NCBI RefSeq assembly: GCF_036320965.1
Contig: NC_092226.1
Location: 18,712,002-18,776,001 of the forward strand
Length of the DNA: 64,000 nt
Reading direction: 5' to 3'
Source of the DNA: Panulirus ornatus
Taxonomy: Eukaryota; Arthropoda; Malacostraca; Decapoda; Palinuridae
Shown: positions 45,985 through 57,639 of the stretch, in pieces
How positions within the stretch are numbered: the first letter of the stretch is position 1
Layout of the letters: every line of letters begins with the position of its first letter
Translations under genes and position numbers: made by a program
The notes under the pieces: model-generated
The model's input: only the letters and a program-made list of their open reading frames with translations
The model's database searches: none
What the model was told of the DNA's origin: nothing

Positions 45985-48230
45985 ACAGACCACTGGGTCC
46001 CTTGGAGGCTGTTTGTGACAGGGGAATTTGTGACAGGGGAACAGATATGAAATTCATAGATCTGGGCAGTAAGATCAACAATACGTACATATTCAAAACA
46101 GAAAATAAATCATTCCGTATTGTTAACAATCCTATTGAAGAAAAAGTACTTCGCCTCATTCGATATAAAACGTTTGCCCGCGAGTTTGTAACCACTACAA
46201 AGTGTGGAATCACACAATTCTATCCCTATGTAGGTCGTTAGGTCGAGGTTACAGAAGCCTTAATCATTTTGATTGCCTGTATCAGATAACTTTTCTGAAC
46301 TAAAAAGATTCAAGTCGTTTAGTGGGTTCTCACTGGACATGTTTCTCAGTCAGGGTATCACCAAGGTAGTTCTTTTCTGTACTCTCTCCATTCTGTCTGT
46401 CTATGTCTTTCGTCGAGAACGGTGACAAAAACTGAACAAAATATTGAAGACGTGGACGCCTAAAGAGTTAGGCTAATATCCCTAAACTTAAATTTGATAA
46501 CCCTGCATATGAATCCAAGAACTTTGTTAGCCTTTTAAACATCTTATGTGTAATGTTTACGTGCTTTGGATCAGCAGATATTATTACACCGAAGTCTTTT
46601 TCCTCATATACCTTTTGTGGTTTAGCAGAATTCCTACTGTAGTTTGCCTTTTCATTTTCACTACCGACATGTAAAACTAATTATACTTATCGATATCAAA
46701 ATTCATTTGCCACTTGCGAATCTATTCCATCAGTTCGTCTATGTCCGTTTAAAGCCGTAGACGCTCAATAACTATTGTAGATTTATTTCCCAACTCAAGA
46801 ACTTACAATGCAGCTCATTATCAATATCTCTGATATACATGAGACAGAGAACCGCTCTCAAGACTGATCCTTGTGGTACACCACTGGTTATGTTTAACCA
46901 TTCTGAGGCTTGACCATTGACTGCAATTCTTTGCTTACGGCCAGGGCAACCAATTTCCTATCCACAAATGCATAACCACATCTACATTATGTGACTTGAA
47001 TTTAGTTAGTAACCTTAGAGGTGGATACTTTCCCCGAGTGCTTTGTGAAAATCTAGATAGATGATATCCACTGCTTTACAATCATCATACATGATGATAT
47101 ATCATTAGAGAAATCAACAAATTTGGTCGAAAACCATACCATGCTGAGAGTTGATTATGACGTGGTGGTCCTCTACATGGTTTACAATCTTATCATGAGT
47201 AACGGTTTCTGTAAGTTTACCAACTACGGACGTTAGCTGACTGGACGATTATGTATGGGAAGACATTCATTATCTTTTTTGAAAATGGGTGTTGCATTAG
47301 CAAAGCTTCCATTCCTCTGGATCTTTCTCCGTAGCAAACGACTTATGGCAAGGAGCACTCAAGGGTCTGACTACCTCACTTCTTATCTCTTTCATTGTCC
47401 TCGGATAACACTAATCTGGGCCTGCTGTTTTATCAATCCATTTAATGCTGACAGCATATTTTCACCTCTTATATCCATAAATAGCAAAATGTTTTCCTCT
47501 CTTAGAATTAGGATTGGATTCAGGACATGAGCTGTATCTTCAACCGTACATACAGAAGAGAAAAAATAATTTAGAATATTTCTCATGTTTTTGGTGTCGT
47601 GAACCAAATCAGCATTTTTAGCTATTTATGGACCAACTGACTGGGAATGATTTTCTTGCTTCCAACATGTCTATAAAGTTCCTCCAAGCTTCTTTTGCTA
47701 TTCTCAGCAACATACGCTTCATACTTTGACGTGCAAGTATTTTAGTTTCTAATCTGCTCTATCGTGTTGGATATTTGTCTTTCTGAGTTCCTTATGAGCT
47801 ACTTTCTTAGACAACAGACACTTCTTTACGTCCTCGTTCCACCATTTTGGCTTCCCATTGGAGAACAACCGTCTACTATGCGATGACGCAGATGATCGAT
47901 CCCTCTACTGCCCTGAACGTTTTACTGAAGGTCTCCCAAGCAAAGTCCATATCGCTCTCATTTATAACAGCAACTCAAGTTTGCCTGTCAAGAGCAATGC
48001 AAATATTAAAGTATGCAAATTTTTTCTAGGGCGACTCGCATGTTGACCCGCACTACAAGCTCAAAATTAATTTGACGGTGATCATTTGTACCACATTTAG
48101 CTAGAGCTAAATCTAATATGTATTTTCGTCGCAAGTAGGTTTATCAACTAACTGTATTAAACCAGTATTAGGGCATTAATCTTGTACTATGAAGCAGAGT
48201 TAAGTAAAGCCCACGCCCCGAACTACTTAA
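45985..48230 (-). pseudogene. LINE-B (CR1-like) endonuclease end, RT and C-terminus, dead
   Basis: Reading leftward on the minus strand: LVDKPTCDENILDLALAKCG with NDHRQINFELV (endonuclease end, about 48,150-48,060); linker; LNYFSSVCTVEDTAHVLNPI near 47,570; PRTMKEIRSEVVRPLSAPCH near 47,400; LTSVVGKLTETVTHDKIVNH and QHGFRP near 47,230-47,140; DIIYLDFHKAFGE-like block near 47,070; TSGVPQGSVL near 46,890; EEKDFGVIISADPKHVN near 46,610; SGYKLAGKRFISNEAKYFFF near 46,200. The FADD catalytic box is absent: the sequence jumps from NELHCK to LSWEINLQ, implying a deletion of a few codons. Stops and frameshifts are frequent. The + strand frame 46,002-46,241 is its antisense. Confidence 0.78.
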
Positions 48231-48339
48231 AAAGAGATTCTCCTTACTAAGATAACTGCTAAAATCTCCTCTGACCGAATCGTTTTCATTGCTAATTTCT
48301 GTTCTCTGCTCATAAAGCACTGTGCCGCAGTCACTGAGT

Positions 48340-49540
48340 GCACGACTATCACTTTAGCTATATCAGTGTTACCTTTGGTGTCGCTCACATAGTCATACCC
48401 CTGTTGCTGCTCATCTACTGTTATCACAGCTGCATCACTTCTTTTAGTTCCATCAACACTATCTCAGCTGCACAATTACCTGCGACAGTCTCACCTGCGC
48501 CTCTCAACATACCTACACCATTTGCCTTCACCTCTGCCAACATTACCAATGCCATTCTGAAACTCTTACCCACACGACTACCGTCCAAATTTGATCATCA
48601 TTTATCATATTTATAACGCTAAGCTAATCTGTACTTATGTCTCCTCACATCCATCACTGTTCTCTTGGCTGCATGAGTTATCTTGTATGAACCGGTTTCG
48701 CTGTATTATTGTAATCTTAACTCCATCCCTGATATCTTGGCTGCACCAGTCATCGCTGAACCATCGCAATCATAGCTGATCATTGCTATCTTGGCTGCAC
48801 CAGCTACACCAGAGTCTCGCTACACCACTGCAATCTCAGCTGTATCATTGTGGATATCTACATCATTCGCCAAAGCTGCGCTGCTCCTCCTGTATTACTT
48901 TAGTTCTAGGTGAGCCGCTCCTATTTGAGGTGTTCTTTCATTATCGTAGCTGTGCTGCGTCACCTTAGCTGTATCATCGTCATCTTTACTTCTCCACTGT
49001 AATCTCAGCTGTGCCAATGTCACTTTGCTGTACTACTGTCATCTTAGCTTCACCTGTCATCTCAGCTGCACTACTGTCTTCTTCGGTTTACTAAAATCAT
49101 CTTAGCTGCACCATTCATCTCAGCTATACTGCTCTCATCTTAGCTGTGCCAGTCAGCCTCAAAACTGCTAGCCGTACCACTGTCATCTTCCCTGGACCAA
49201 TGTCATCTTAGTAGCTGCATGACTTATCTGAGGCATAAGTTATCTTCACAGAACCGACACGCTTGGTACATCAGCTATCATTCGCGCGTCAACATCACCT
49301 CACTTCTACCACAGCTACCATGTCTAAAACAATACACTCTAAGAAGTAAAGTGGTTGTGATGATCATAGCTATATGCAACGTTATCTTACATGTACTGCT
49401 TTTATTACACCTGCATCACCGAGAGCTGTATCAGCCGCACGTGTTTTAGCTTTAGCTCTACCACTGTCGTCCTATTTGTGCCACAGCGCCTGTGTTAAGT
49501 TGGCTGTGCCACTGTTGTCACAGACGTACCGGTGTCAGCT
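48340..49540. repeat. Long degenerate CATCTTAGCTGCACCA repeat field
   Basis: Words such as TCATCTTAGCTGCACCACTG, ATCTTGGCTGCACCAG and CATCTCAGCTGTACTAC recur at irregular steps of roughly 20-45 bp for more than 1 kb. It appears to be an old minisatellite. No gene is seen within. Confidence 0.7.
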
Positions 49541-49754
49541 GTCAACATGAGAGAGTCATCTTGGCTGCTTTACTAACCGTCTTCTTGACAGGAGCAGTCA
49601 GGGGTTCTGGCGTGGTGACCCCGGACGAGCATGAGGGTACTGGATCATCGAGACAACGGCGGGAACATCACCAGACAACGACCCCGTGCACTGAGAAGGT
49701 CAACGAGGGACCTAACTCGGTTATCACCAGCAACCTGCTGCAACATATTTGTCC

Positions 49755-49910
49755 TTGAGCACGACAGTGCGACCCTTCAGTACGACGGTACAACCCTTGA
49801 GTACAGCAGTACGACCCTTGGGCATAATGGCCCGACCTTTGACCTGACCCTTAGGCACTTCCTCAAAGATCATGCTTATCATACGCAAGGGTCGCGCGTT
49901 CGTGCTGAAG
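49755..49910. mobile_element. Foldback-like inverted-repeat element, copy 2
   Basis: Three left-arm subrepeats at exact 21-bp steps (49,761, 49,782, 49,803; consensus ACGACGGTACGACCCTTG) face CAAGGGTCGCGCGTTCGT at 49,886-49,903, leaving a 65-bp loop. The loop contains CTTTGACCTGACCCTTAGG. Arms and loop match copy 1 at 13,482-13,650. No coding capacity. Confidence 0.5.
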
Positions 49911-50694
49911 GAGTTTAGCATGAGGGTCTGTATGCCATCAGTCTTCATAATTGCCATACAACATTTCATTCTACTAAATCAATCATGTACATACCTACAT
50001 GTGCCCATTTATCAAGAGCTTTGCTCATTAACTAACTACTTTATCCACGTATGTGTATACATCTCTCTCTCTTTCTACATGTGTCTCAGCCTCGCCTCAT
50101 GCCTTCCCTCTCCCGCTACAGGAGGAGGCCAGACACCATACCGTCAAGACGAGGCTCCAGGTGCTGAGGATTGCCTGCGTAAACCGTAACAACTGCAAGA
50201 GAGGCAGGCAGGAGGGAGGGGAAGCAGTGTGGGGTGGGGTGAGGGGGAGGTGATCAAGGTCGCATAATTTATGGTTGAGGAGTGGGAGGAGGGGGGTAGG
50301 GGGGGTTCTGGCCTAGCAATTGGGGGTGGGGGTTAGGTGGAGGGAGTGGCTCTCTAGCCAATGAGAGCATAACAAGTCAGGGTGGCTGCAGGAGGGAGGG
50401 GCGGGGGGGTAAGGGAAGGGGGGGGAGTCTTGTCAAGCAAAGTAGGAGGTGCTCTTGGTTGGGTGGGTGGGGGGAGGAGGGGGGGACGCGGCTCGGCCGA
50501 GCCATAACGTGGACGGGACGTGCCCGTGCAGTGCGGACCGTAGCCGTGACACGGCTGCACCACCTTCAGCACTTACCACGCAGGAGGAGGCACCGTCGTG
50601 AACTACCTACTGCAAGCCACGACATATGCATCATAGAAGAGTAAATACTAGCGACAAACACAGGATAAATAACATATCTGCGTTCATTCCATAT
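49911..50694. other. GC-rich interval with CpG-dense patch
   Basis: From 50,190 the sequence becomes G-rich, and at 50,485-50,610 CpG-dense, with the palindrome GGCTCGGCCGAGCC at 50,490-50,503. It could be promoter-associated, but no downstream coding exon is supported. Confidence 0.35.
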
Positions 50695-50935
50695 TTCATT
50701 CTTGATCGCGGTTTCCCGCGTAAGCGTGTCAGCGTGTTAGGAACAGACGAAGAAAGGCCGTGTTCGCCCTCATCTATTCTCAAGCTGTCAGGTGCATTAC
50801 ACTTGACAGGTAGAGAATGTATGTGGGCGGATACGGCCTTGCTTTCTTTGTCCGTCCTCGGCGCTATCTCGTTAACGCGGGAAAAGGCCTTCAAGTAAGA
50901 AAGAAAGAAAGAAAGAAAGAAGGAAGGAAAGAAAG
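50695..50935. mobile_element. Two SINE-like boxes in inverted orientation
   Basis: The minus-orientated box GATCGCGGTTTCCCGCGTAAG at 50,703 faces a + orientated GCGCTATCTCGTTAACGCGG at 50,862, followed by an (GAAA)n tract. Between them CACTTGACAGGTAGAGAATG resembles the long SINE form. The two boxes can form an imperfect stem. Confidence 0.55.
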
Positions 50936-51154
50936 ATAGCAAGGTATATCGGTAATTCTGTCTATCGTTGACATTAACTCCAAAGTTATGTATGCTTCAG
51001 CTTACAATATGTTATGACGGTGATATTCTTCCAGTATATGATGACACTTAAAATTCTATCTTTTTCCAGTATATGATGACACTTAAAATTCTATCTTTTT
51101 CCTTAAAGATTTTTTTTAATGTAACAAATCTCCATGTAGTTTTCCCTCTCTCAG

Positions 51155-51752
51155 GACCTGTGACACTAGAATCGCCACTGGAGAGGATCTCCAGCCACCA
51201 CCAGCTGAGCCATCACAGGCGAAGATCATCAACCACCACCAGCAGAGCCACCACAGGAGGGTCTCGTCACCAGCAGCAGAGCCATCACAGGAGGGTCTCG
51301 TCACCAGCAGCAGAGCCACTACAAGAGGGTCTCGTCACCAGCAGCAGAGCCACCACAGGAGGATCTCGTCACCAGCAGCAGAGCCACTACAAGAGGGTCT
51401 CGTCACCAGCAGCAGAGCCACCACAGGAGGATCTCGTCACCAGCAGCAGAGCCACTACAAGAGGGTCTCGTCACCAGCAGCAGAGCCACCACAGGAGGAT
51501 CTCGTCACCAGCAGCAGAGCCACCACAGGAGGATCTCGTCACCAGCAGCAGAGCCACTACAAGAGGGTCTCGTCACCAGCAGCAGAGCCACCACAGGAGG
51601 GTCTCGTCACCAGCGGCAGAACCATCACAGGAGGATCTCGTCACCAGCAGAAGAACCACCACAGGCGAGTATCATGAGCCAACACCAATCGAACCAACAC
51701 AGGATAGTCCCTCGTACAGACTTACACCAAGTCCTGTAATGATCACTGGCAG
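51155..51752 (+). other. Possible exon carrying a 34-bp repeat
   Basis: A strong acceptor-like site (GTAGTTTTCCCTCTCTCAG, ending 51,154) and a donor-like CAG-GTAGGG (51,753) bound one open frame of about 199 codons. Its ends look non-repetitive (GPVTLESPLERISSHHQLS at the start; PTPIEPTQDSPSYRLTPSPV at the end). The middle (about 51,236-51,660) is a 34-bp repeat containing CAGCAGCAGAGCCACCACAG, which has no stop in any frame and so cycles through SSPAAEPPQED, LVTSSRATTRG and SRHQQQSHHRR. If transcribed it would encode a Ser/Gln/His/Arg-rich low-complexity region. The repeat alone could explain the long frame. Confidence 0.3.
51236..51660. repeat. 34-bp minisatellite
   Basis: About thirteen units of 34 bp exist in two main variants (CACCACAGGAGGATCTCGTC and CACTACAAGAGGGTCTCGTC), which partly alternate and suggest a 68-bp higher-order unit. 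Confidence 0.93.
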
Positions 51753-52735
51753 GTAGGGGGTTGGGTGGTGAGGCAATAGTAAAATCCCTTCCACCTCCGT
51801 TGATCCAATACACTCTAATCATTTGTATATCCGACCTGGATTTTGTCCTATTCTGAATGATTCGTATCTATACCGAGCTCCTGAGGCAAAAGATTCACAA
51901 AACAAGTGAAGATCTCATGGTACAAGGTTTGATTTGCATGATATCAATGGCAGGATAACCGCTCGGAATTGTTAACAGGGAACCAGTGTTCTCATAGACT
52001 GCTGCTCAATCCTCATGCACATCTCCACTCGGGCGACTTCTCGGCTCCAGGACAGACCATCCCACACCGCCCGTCCGCTGCCTCATGTTCCTCAGCAGAG
52101 CAGGTTGTCCCACCAAAGTGCCAGCAGCGAGACGAGACTTGTACCTCCACTTATCCTTCTTGAACCAGTCCAGCAAGCCCTGGGCTTGGCCAGCGTTCAT
52201 GGTCTGACTTTTATGGTAAGAAGACTTATTCGAGAATGCACATCCCAAACTATACCAGTCCACGCCTTGATGACACATATACATTAACAAACACAACCAA
52301 ACACCTTGATGACACCCCTCGACGACATACACCCTAGAGTAACACACTTCTCGACGACACACATCCCTCGAGGAACACGCCCTCGACGACGTATACTTCC
52401 TGCGACAATGCATGAATTGCCAGTCGCCAGACGGTTGCACAGACTCGAGATGAAGCTCTCCACTACAGCCACTGACTTGCCAATCAGTGAGTACTCCCCT
52501 AAACAAGGCAAACCTACCTGCCCCATGATCTACTCTTCTCCCCAGCGATCAACTGACAGGGCGACCTTATAGGTAAGGTATCTCCGATACCGTAGTCCAC
52601 TGGAGCGTCATCACTTAGTGAGCTACAACCTAATACCCCAATTCCCAGCTTACTGGTTTCTATCTTTTAGGGAGAGGTGACTGGGGTTACAGAGTCACTA
52701 TTTTCGAAATACCCTTAACAATCCGGTAATATAAT
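51753..52735. other. Mostly unassigned; short CTCGACGACAC repeats
   Basis: At 52,300-52,410 about four loose units contain CTCGACGACACACATCCCTC. Frames near 52,006-52,506 are not recognised. Confidence 0.4.
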
Positions 52736-52739
52736 GACC

Positions 52740-53640
52740 CCGTCTACGGACAAACGAGAGAGACGTAAGCCCTCTGTGGGTTTCATCTTCGTGGACTTCA
52801 CCAGCGCTTACGATATAGCAAACCACAGCATGACTATCAACACAGCCATCAGCCTTGGACTCCGGCGAAGTCTTAATCCATGGCTAGCATACTCCCCCAG
52901 TAAGAACGGTCAGGATATACGCCTTCGAGGGGACGTCTCTACCTTCCAACCCATCACCCACGGCGTATAAAATGCCACAAATGTGGGTCTCTCGAGTTTG
53001 CTTGTCCTTATGACTCATGCCTTCATGGATACACCTCCTCGATGTACGTACGCAGACAATCCTGCCTCTGGTATCTATGTTGATGGTGGCTCCTTCAACT
53101 ACAACGCTCTCCAGGTCACGCACATCAACCTCCAGAGCGGGACCACCGCTAAAGACGCTATCATCAACCAAACTGAGACCATAGTTATGCACATTAGTCT
53201 TGCTTTCAACCGAGTCCAAACCACTGCAAGCTGACAAGGTGCCAGGTGTTCAAGCCACCAAACTTCTCTCTCCATTTTGTCCGATAATCTAAACTGCAAG
53301 GAACACGAAAGCACCATCGTCAAACCTTCCAGCTGTCGATTCTCCATTCTTCGTCGGCTAGAGACATATGACCTACAACCTAGACTCTAGATAACCAACA
53401 CTATATTCATTCTTCCCTAACTCACCTCATCCATCCCGCCTGGTCTTCCTCCTTATCCATCACAAAAGAGAGTCGACGAGAAAAAAGTGGAAAAAGGGCA
53501 CGTAATATCATCCTCTCTCCCTCCTGCATCATCAGTCATAAGGAGATCAACGCACCGTTCTTCCTAACTCTCTCCGACCATCACGCGTTTCTCATTCCAA
53601 AATCTGGAAAAGCGCTAATGATCCCAATCGCCATCACCAA
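52740..53640 (+). pseudogene. LINE-D reverse-transcriptase remnant
   Basis: The first frame reads VGFIFVDFTSAYDIANHSM (the F.D...AYD catalytic block), then LRRSLNPWLAYSPSKNGQDI and ITHGV followed by TAA where a G.PQG motif is expected. The next frame has RCTYADNPASGIYVD (YADD mutated to YADN), then ETIVMHISLAFNRVQT and, further on, SILRRLETYDLQPRL and FILPLTSSIPPGLP-like pieces of the thumb. It resembles a non-LTR family common in crustaceans (FVDFTSAFD...HSTLL), distinct from LINE-A to LINE-C. It is dead. Confidence 0.62.
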
Positions 53641-54029
53641 CTGACATCTGAGATCTTACGTCCCCGAATAGTAGTAAGGGACCACATCAAACGTCGAGCT
53701 CATCCGCGCTCGGACACTGTAAGAACAACCCCATACCAGCCATTGTACATCAGTGATATAATCAGTACACAAACATCCAAATATTTGTGTGCAGACTTTC
53801 TCTTTAATTCTGTACTGCCTTTTTTTTTTTAACCTCATTACATATTTTCTCTAAACACTTTTACAGCCTCTGCCTGCTGTTTATTTAGTAAACCTTTCAT
53901 ATTCTATCATTTTCCAAGAACGAGCAGAAGAAGACCAACCGAAGATCGTTCCTCCATGGCAAAAGACTGTGGTGTCCGAATGCGCATGGATGCAACCACG
54001 ATCAGAATAAGGTCGAGACAGGGGCTATG
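53641..54029. other. Unassigned interval
   Basis: No recognised feature. Confidence 0.4.
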
Positions 54030-54135
54030 TTACATGAGAGGAACCTGACTGCTCTGGCCCTGAGGGAAACTATGTTTAAGCGAAAGGGTGAAATATGGTT
54101 TGGGAATGTACACGGGGAGGGGAAGAGGAATTAAA
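54030..54135 (+). pseudogene. LINE-A-type endonuclease scrap
   Basis: It reads HERNLTALALRETMFKRKGE and IWFGNVHGEGKRN before a stop. This resembles the start of the endonuclease in RTE-like elements (...ALSETKLKGKGE..FG.V.G). Short, so tentative. From 54,136 to 54,529 nothing is recognised. Confidence 0.4.
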
Positions 54136-54529
54136 TCTAGGGTTAGCGAGTGGGCAAGACTGATAGAGGGGGAGGCAATGACGAAGTTGCGGGACTGTTA
54201 AAGAGAATATGGAAGTGAGTTTAAGAAGTGCTACCCGAGTGCTCATGTAGCTTTGATGAAAGGGATCGAATCTCATCAGGTGTCAATGATTGAGGAGGCA
54301 GTATGTTGAAATATTGCACACGGGATGGGACAAAAAGACAAAACAACCCACTGAAGCTGCACACAACGCAACAAAACACATTCACCCACGGGCGTGGGTC
54401 GCCCGTGGTTACATCAGCAAAGGGAGCGGAGCCAGCGTTCAAAGATGACCAGTCAAGAGGACTCACTCATGACATGGCGGAAAGGGAAGCTGATCCTGCG
54501 GTAGTACAGGAATACTGGTGTATTTATTG

Positions 54530-55000
54530 GGTCTGTATCATTTTCTCTGAAGAAGGCCTCTGGTCACAACATAAGAGATCGAAGTATTCCTCCTTGATTC
54601 TGAGTTCCCTCAACACCACACTTCACTCACACGTCATGAATCCATGCAACGTAATACAGAATGTCCAAAGGATGGCAGCAATGATGGTACCAGGATTAAG
54701 ACAGATGAGTTACAGTAAGGGTTCAGAGGCCGTACAATTGTCCACAATGGAAAGCGAAGGGTAACGACGGGTGCCCTGCACTCAAGTCATTAAATTCTTA
54801 AACCAGTGCCCTGGCGTGAACAGCTCTTGGAAAGATGCAAACACAGAACCACCAAAGGGCATAACCTGAATGTAAACAAAGGAACAACAAATAGAAACGT
54901 TTACGGTACAAGAAGAGTGGAGGAATGGAGCAAATCGAGTCATGAAACAATACAGGCAGGATACAGATTTGACAAATGGTATGATCGTAAAGAGCATTAA
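54530..55000 (+). pseudogene. LINE-B (CR1-like) C-terminal remnant
   Basis: VIQNVQRMAAMMVPGLRQMS and YSKGSEAVQLSTMESEG are a decayed form of the conserved L..VQRRATKM.PGLR..SYEERL....LSTLE..R..GDL block of CR1-like elements. Later pieces near 54,800-54,990 (NQCPGVNSSWKDANTEPPK and a Lys/Arg-rich part) follow the expected order in other frames. No catalytic part is present. Confidence 0.55.
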
Positions 55001-56110
55001 CGAGACGAGGTTCCACAAGTACAGAACTCCCTCTCAGAAACAGATAGTGGCACACACACCACCTGCCAACACTACTCTAACGACTACACTAAACCGCACA
55101 ACTCTCGTAAATTGCTCAGTGTTTCCTGCATTCTGGCGTGTCGTGTTGCATCTGAATAGCGAGTCTTACAGGAACACGCGTGTGAATTATGCATATACCA
55201 CAGGTCAAGATATACATACATATGAATGAAGGTTATGCAAGCAAGCTACCTGCGTTACGCCTCGATCTGGCAAAAGGAAACATGTTCCCGCCACGCTCAC
55301 CCCTGAGGTCTGGTCACCCTACACCCATCCCCACCCTCGCCACCCACTCAACAGGGGACGGGCTGGGTGTTGGGGTGAGTAGACTCGGCCTATAAAAACC
55401 GCAGGAATCACGAGGCCATGGACTATGTGGGTACCTTATAGAATTCATTATACAACCCCGAAACCCATATTCTATGGTCCCTGCAACCTTCGAGGCTGCA
55501 TTCCACGGAGAAAGAAGATGATGGACTCCTTAGGAGTGAAAAGGTGCAAGACGAGACTTTACTCCTATCTCTAACAATATGTGGAAAGACAGACGCTGTA
55601 ATGTATATCTCTAACAATATATCTAAGCATAGAGGCTGTGATACACGTCTCTTACAATACATCTATGGCCAGATGTTGAGATATATATCTCTTAACAATT
55701 TATGCTAACAATTATCACCGCACAAAAATAATAGGACCCCAGTCCTGAACAAACAAAAACATCATAGGCAACATGCAACAAAAAATTAACTGGGTAAACT
55801 ATTAAGTCAAGAAGTGGTTGCGAAGCGACGTCTCGTAAGGACAAGTTAATGTACAAAAAATCAAGAAAATTATAGATAACTGTAACTGTCCTGTGAAATG
55901 TTTTCAAGCTTTTCTTTACATCTGTGAACAAACTGCTATTTCCAGCTCATTAATCTGCCTGCATGAATGGGTTTACATGCCATTGTGAATACATGTGTAA
56001 TTTTTTGTGGTGTACCATTGTATTCACATGCAAATTAAGCGAGTGTGTGCTTGCGTGCGTTTATTGCTGTATCTGTTTGTGCCAGCGTCTATTTTGGCAT
56101 TGTGATGTAC
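55001..56110. other. Mostly unassigned; TATA-like word and dispersed repeat
   Basis: CCTATAAAAACCGC at 55,389 is TATA-like and follows a C-rich stretch, with no supported gene. The palindrome-bearing repeat (copy 2) is listed separately. 55,565-55,690 has loose repeats of CTCTAACAATATATCTAAGC type. Confidence 0.4.
55474..55545. repeat. Dispersed short repeat with two palindromes, copy 2
   Basis: GCAACCTTCGAGGCTGC and the near-perfect palindrome ACTCCTTAGGAGT lie at the same spacing as in 16,341-16,415, in the same order and orientation. Confidence 0.4.
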
Positions 56111-56114
56111 GTGC

Positions 56115-56116
<2 letters not shown>

Positions 56117-56180
<64 letters not shown>
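56117..56180. repeat. (AG)n microsatellite
   Basis: A pure AG run of about 64 bp. Confidence 0.93.
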
Positions 56181-56184
<4 letters not shown>

Positions 56185-57639
56185 TTCAGGGCACAAGTGA
56201 GACGGTATACACGTCTTGTGCTGTGTAAAACATACCTGGAAAGGAGGAGCCAGCTGAGGACTCTAGACACAGTCAGCCACCCGTAGCATTTACAAAACCC
56301 ATGAATGAATGACCAGGGCGGTACACGCCACCTGCTACCATAATGGCAGACATTACCAGGCTCTTCTGCATGTCTGGCATCGCTGCACGCAACCACCACA
56401 TCCACCACACTCCGTTAGAATCCTTTTTTTTGTTTTTGTTTTTTTTTACTTACAAACTGTAAACCGCCAAGAAAATTAATTTCCGATTGCTTCCGAGTTT
56501 CCAACTTTTTCTCTGCACCAACTTACCGTGTCTGTCAGTGTGAGGAATGAAGTGCAGATCGGCACCGAGGATGACAAGAATAATGCAAAGATGCGAGAAT
56601 AGATATAGGACAGTTTTAAAATGGCTTTAAGGAAATGATGTCAAGAAAGATACATTCCTGATATCATGAACTCTATAGAGGGAGGACGATGTAAAGCAGC
56701 TTTACTATCATTCATTATTTAAGGTGATGATGTAGAGGAGAATTAATGACATCATTGACTATCTAAGGGGATGATGTGGACCAGCATTACTGACATCATA
56801 AAGTACATAAATTACACCTATACGCGAGAAAGTCTTCGGCCACAAGGAACAGCAATACCGTGCCTCGGGCGACGCCAAACAACCCTACAGCCACCAAGAC
56901 GACGTGTAACACAGGCGGTTGTACCAACAAGGTGGTGGTGTAGAGGGCGAGTCGCCACTGTGTGTATATGGGTCAACAGATCCATCGCGGAGCCGCTAAA
57001 AGCCTACTGGCACGAGTCCCAGTGTGACGTAAGCGCATGTTACCTCCTCACTCCTCACATTCGAGGGAGTTGTAAAGATACACCGCGCCTCTGACCCCAG
57101 CTGTGCCTCTGTGTCCGTCAGAGCGTATTCGTTCCTCTCCGCGCTGACCTCCACCTTCTCATGTAAGCCTCAGAATAATTTCCCATCAGCACACACACAC
57201 CCGCTAGAGGTGCAGGTTCAATGAAACCTTAAAATGACAGCCATCAGCTGACAGTAATATTAAACATAATCCTCGATGTTATTAACGCCAAGAAACGTTT
57301 AAAGAATATAATTGAAAATCTCTACTCATAGTAAGAACTTAAACTCCAAAATACCCTCAGATGTTATATAAACAGAATACCATATACTCTTTTTGTGTGT
57401 GTGAATTCAAACACTACAACTACGTTTTTGCCATATTACGCATTTTGTTTTGGGGATCTGTATATATACTGTCCATTATACTGACAATAAAATCTCATCC
57501 AAAAAAGAAATGTTACAAACTCTAATGTCCTGATGAGGTCAACGATTAAATGGCCTCTGTATTACATGTTTAAACGTACACTGCGTGCATCGCCTTGATG
57601 GTGGTTATCATTATTACTACTAGATGCACTGAGCTGTGT
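56181..57639. other. Mostly unassigned; degenerate GATGATGT repeats
   Basis: At 56,620-56,810 about three loose units near 50 bp contain GGATGATGTGGANCAGCATTA and TGACATCAT. A 107-residue + frame at 56,771-57,094 is not recognised. A short stretch at 57,335-57,395 (CCAAAATACCCTCAGATGTTA) resembles LINE-B at 7,490 but is too short to call. Confidence 0.4.

Noticed and set aside
46002..46241. 79-residue + frame with protein-like composition
   Set aside because: It is the antisense of the LINE-B C-terminus, which reads SGYKLAGKRFISNEAKYFFF on the minus strand.
55385..55400. Promoter at CCTATAAAAACC
   Set aside because: TATA-like word only; no initiator motif at the expected distance and no coding exon downstream.
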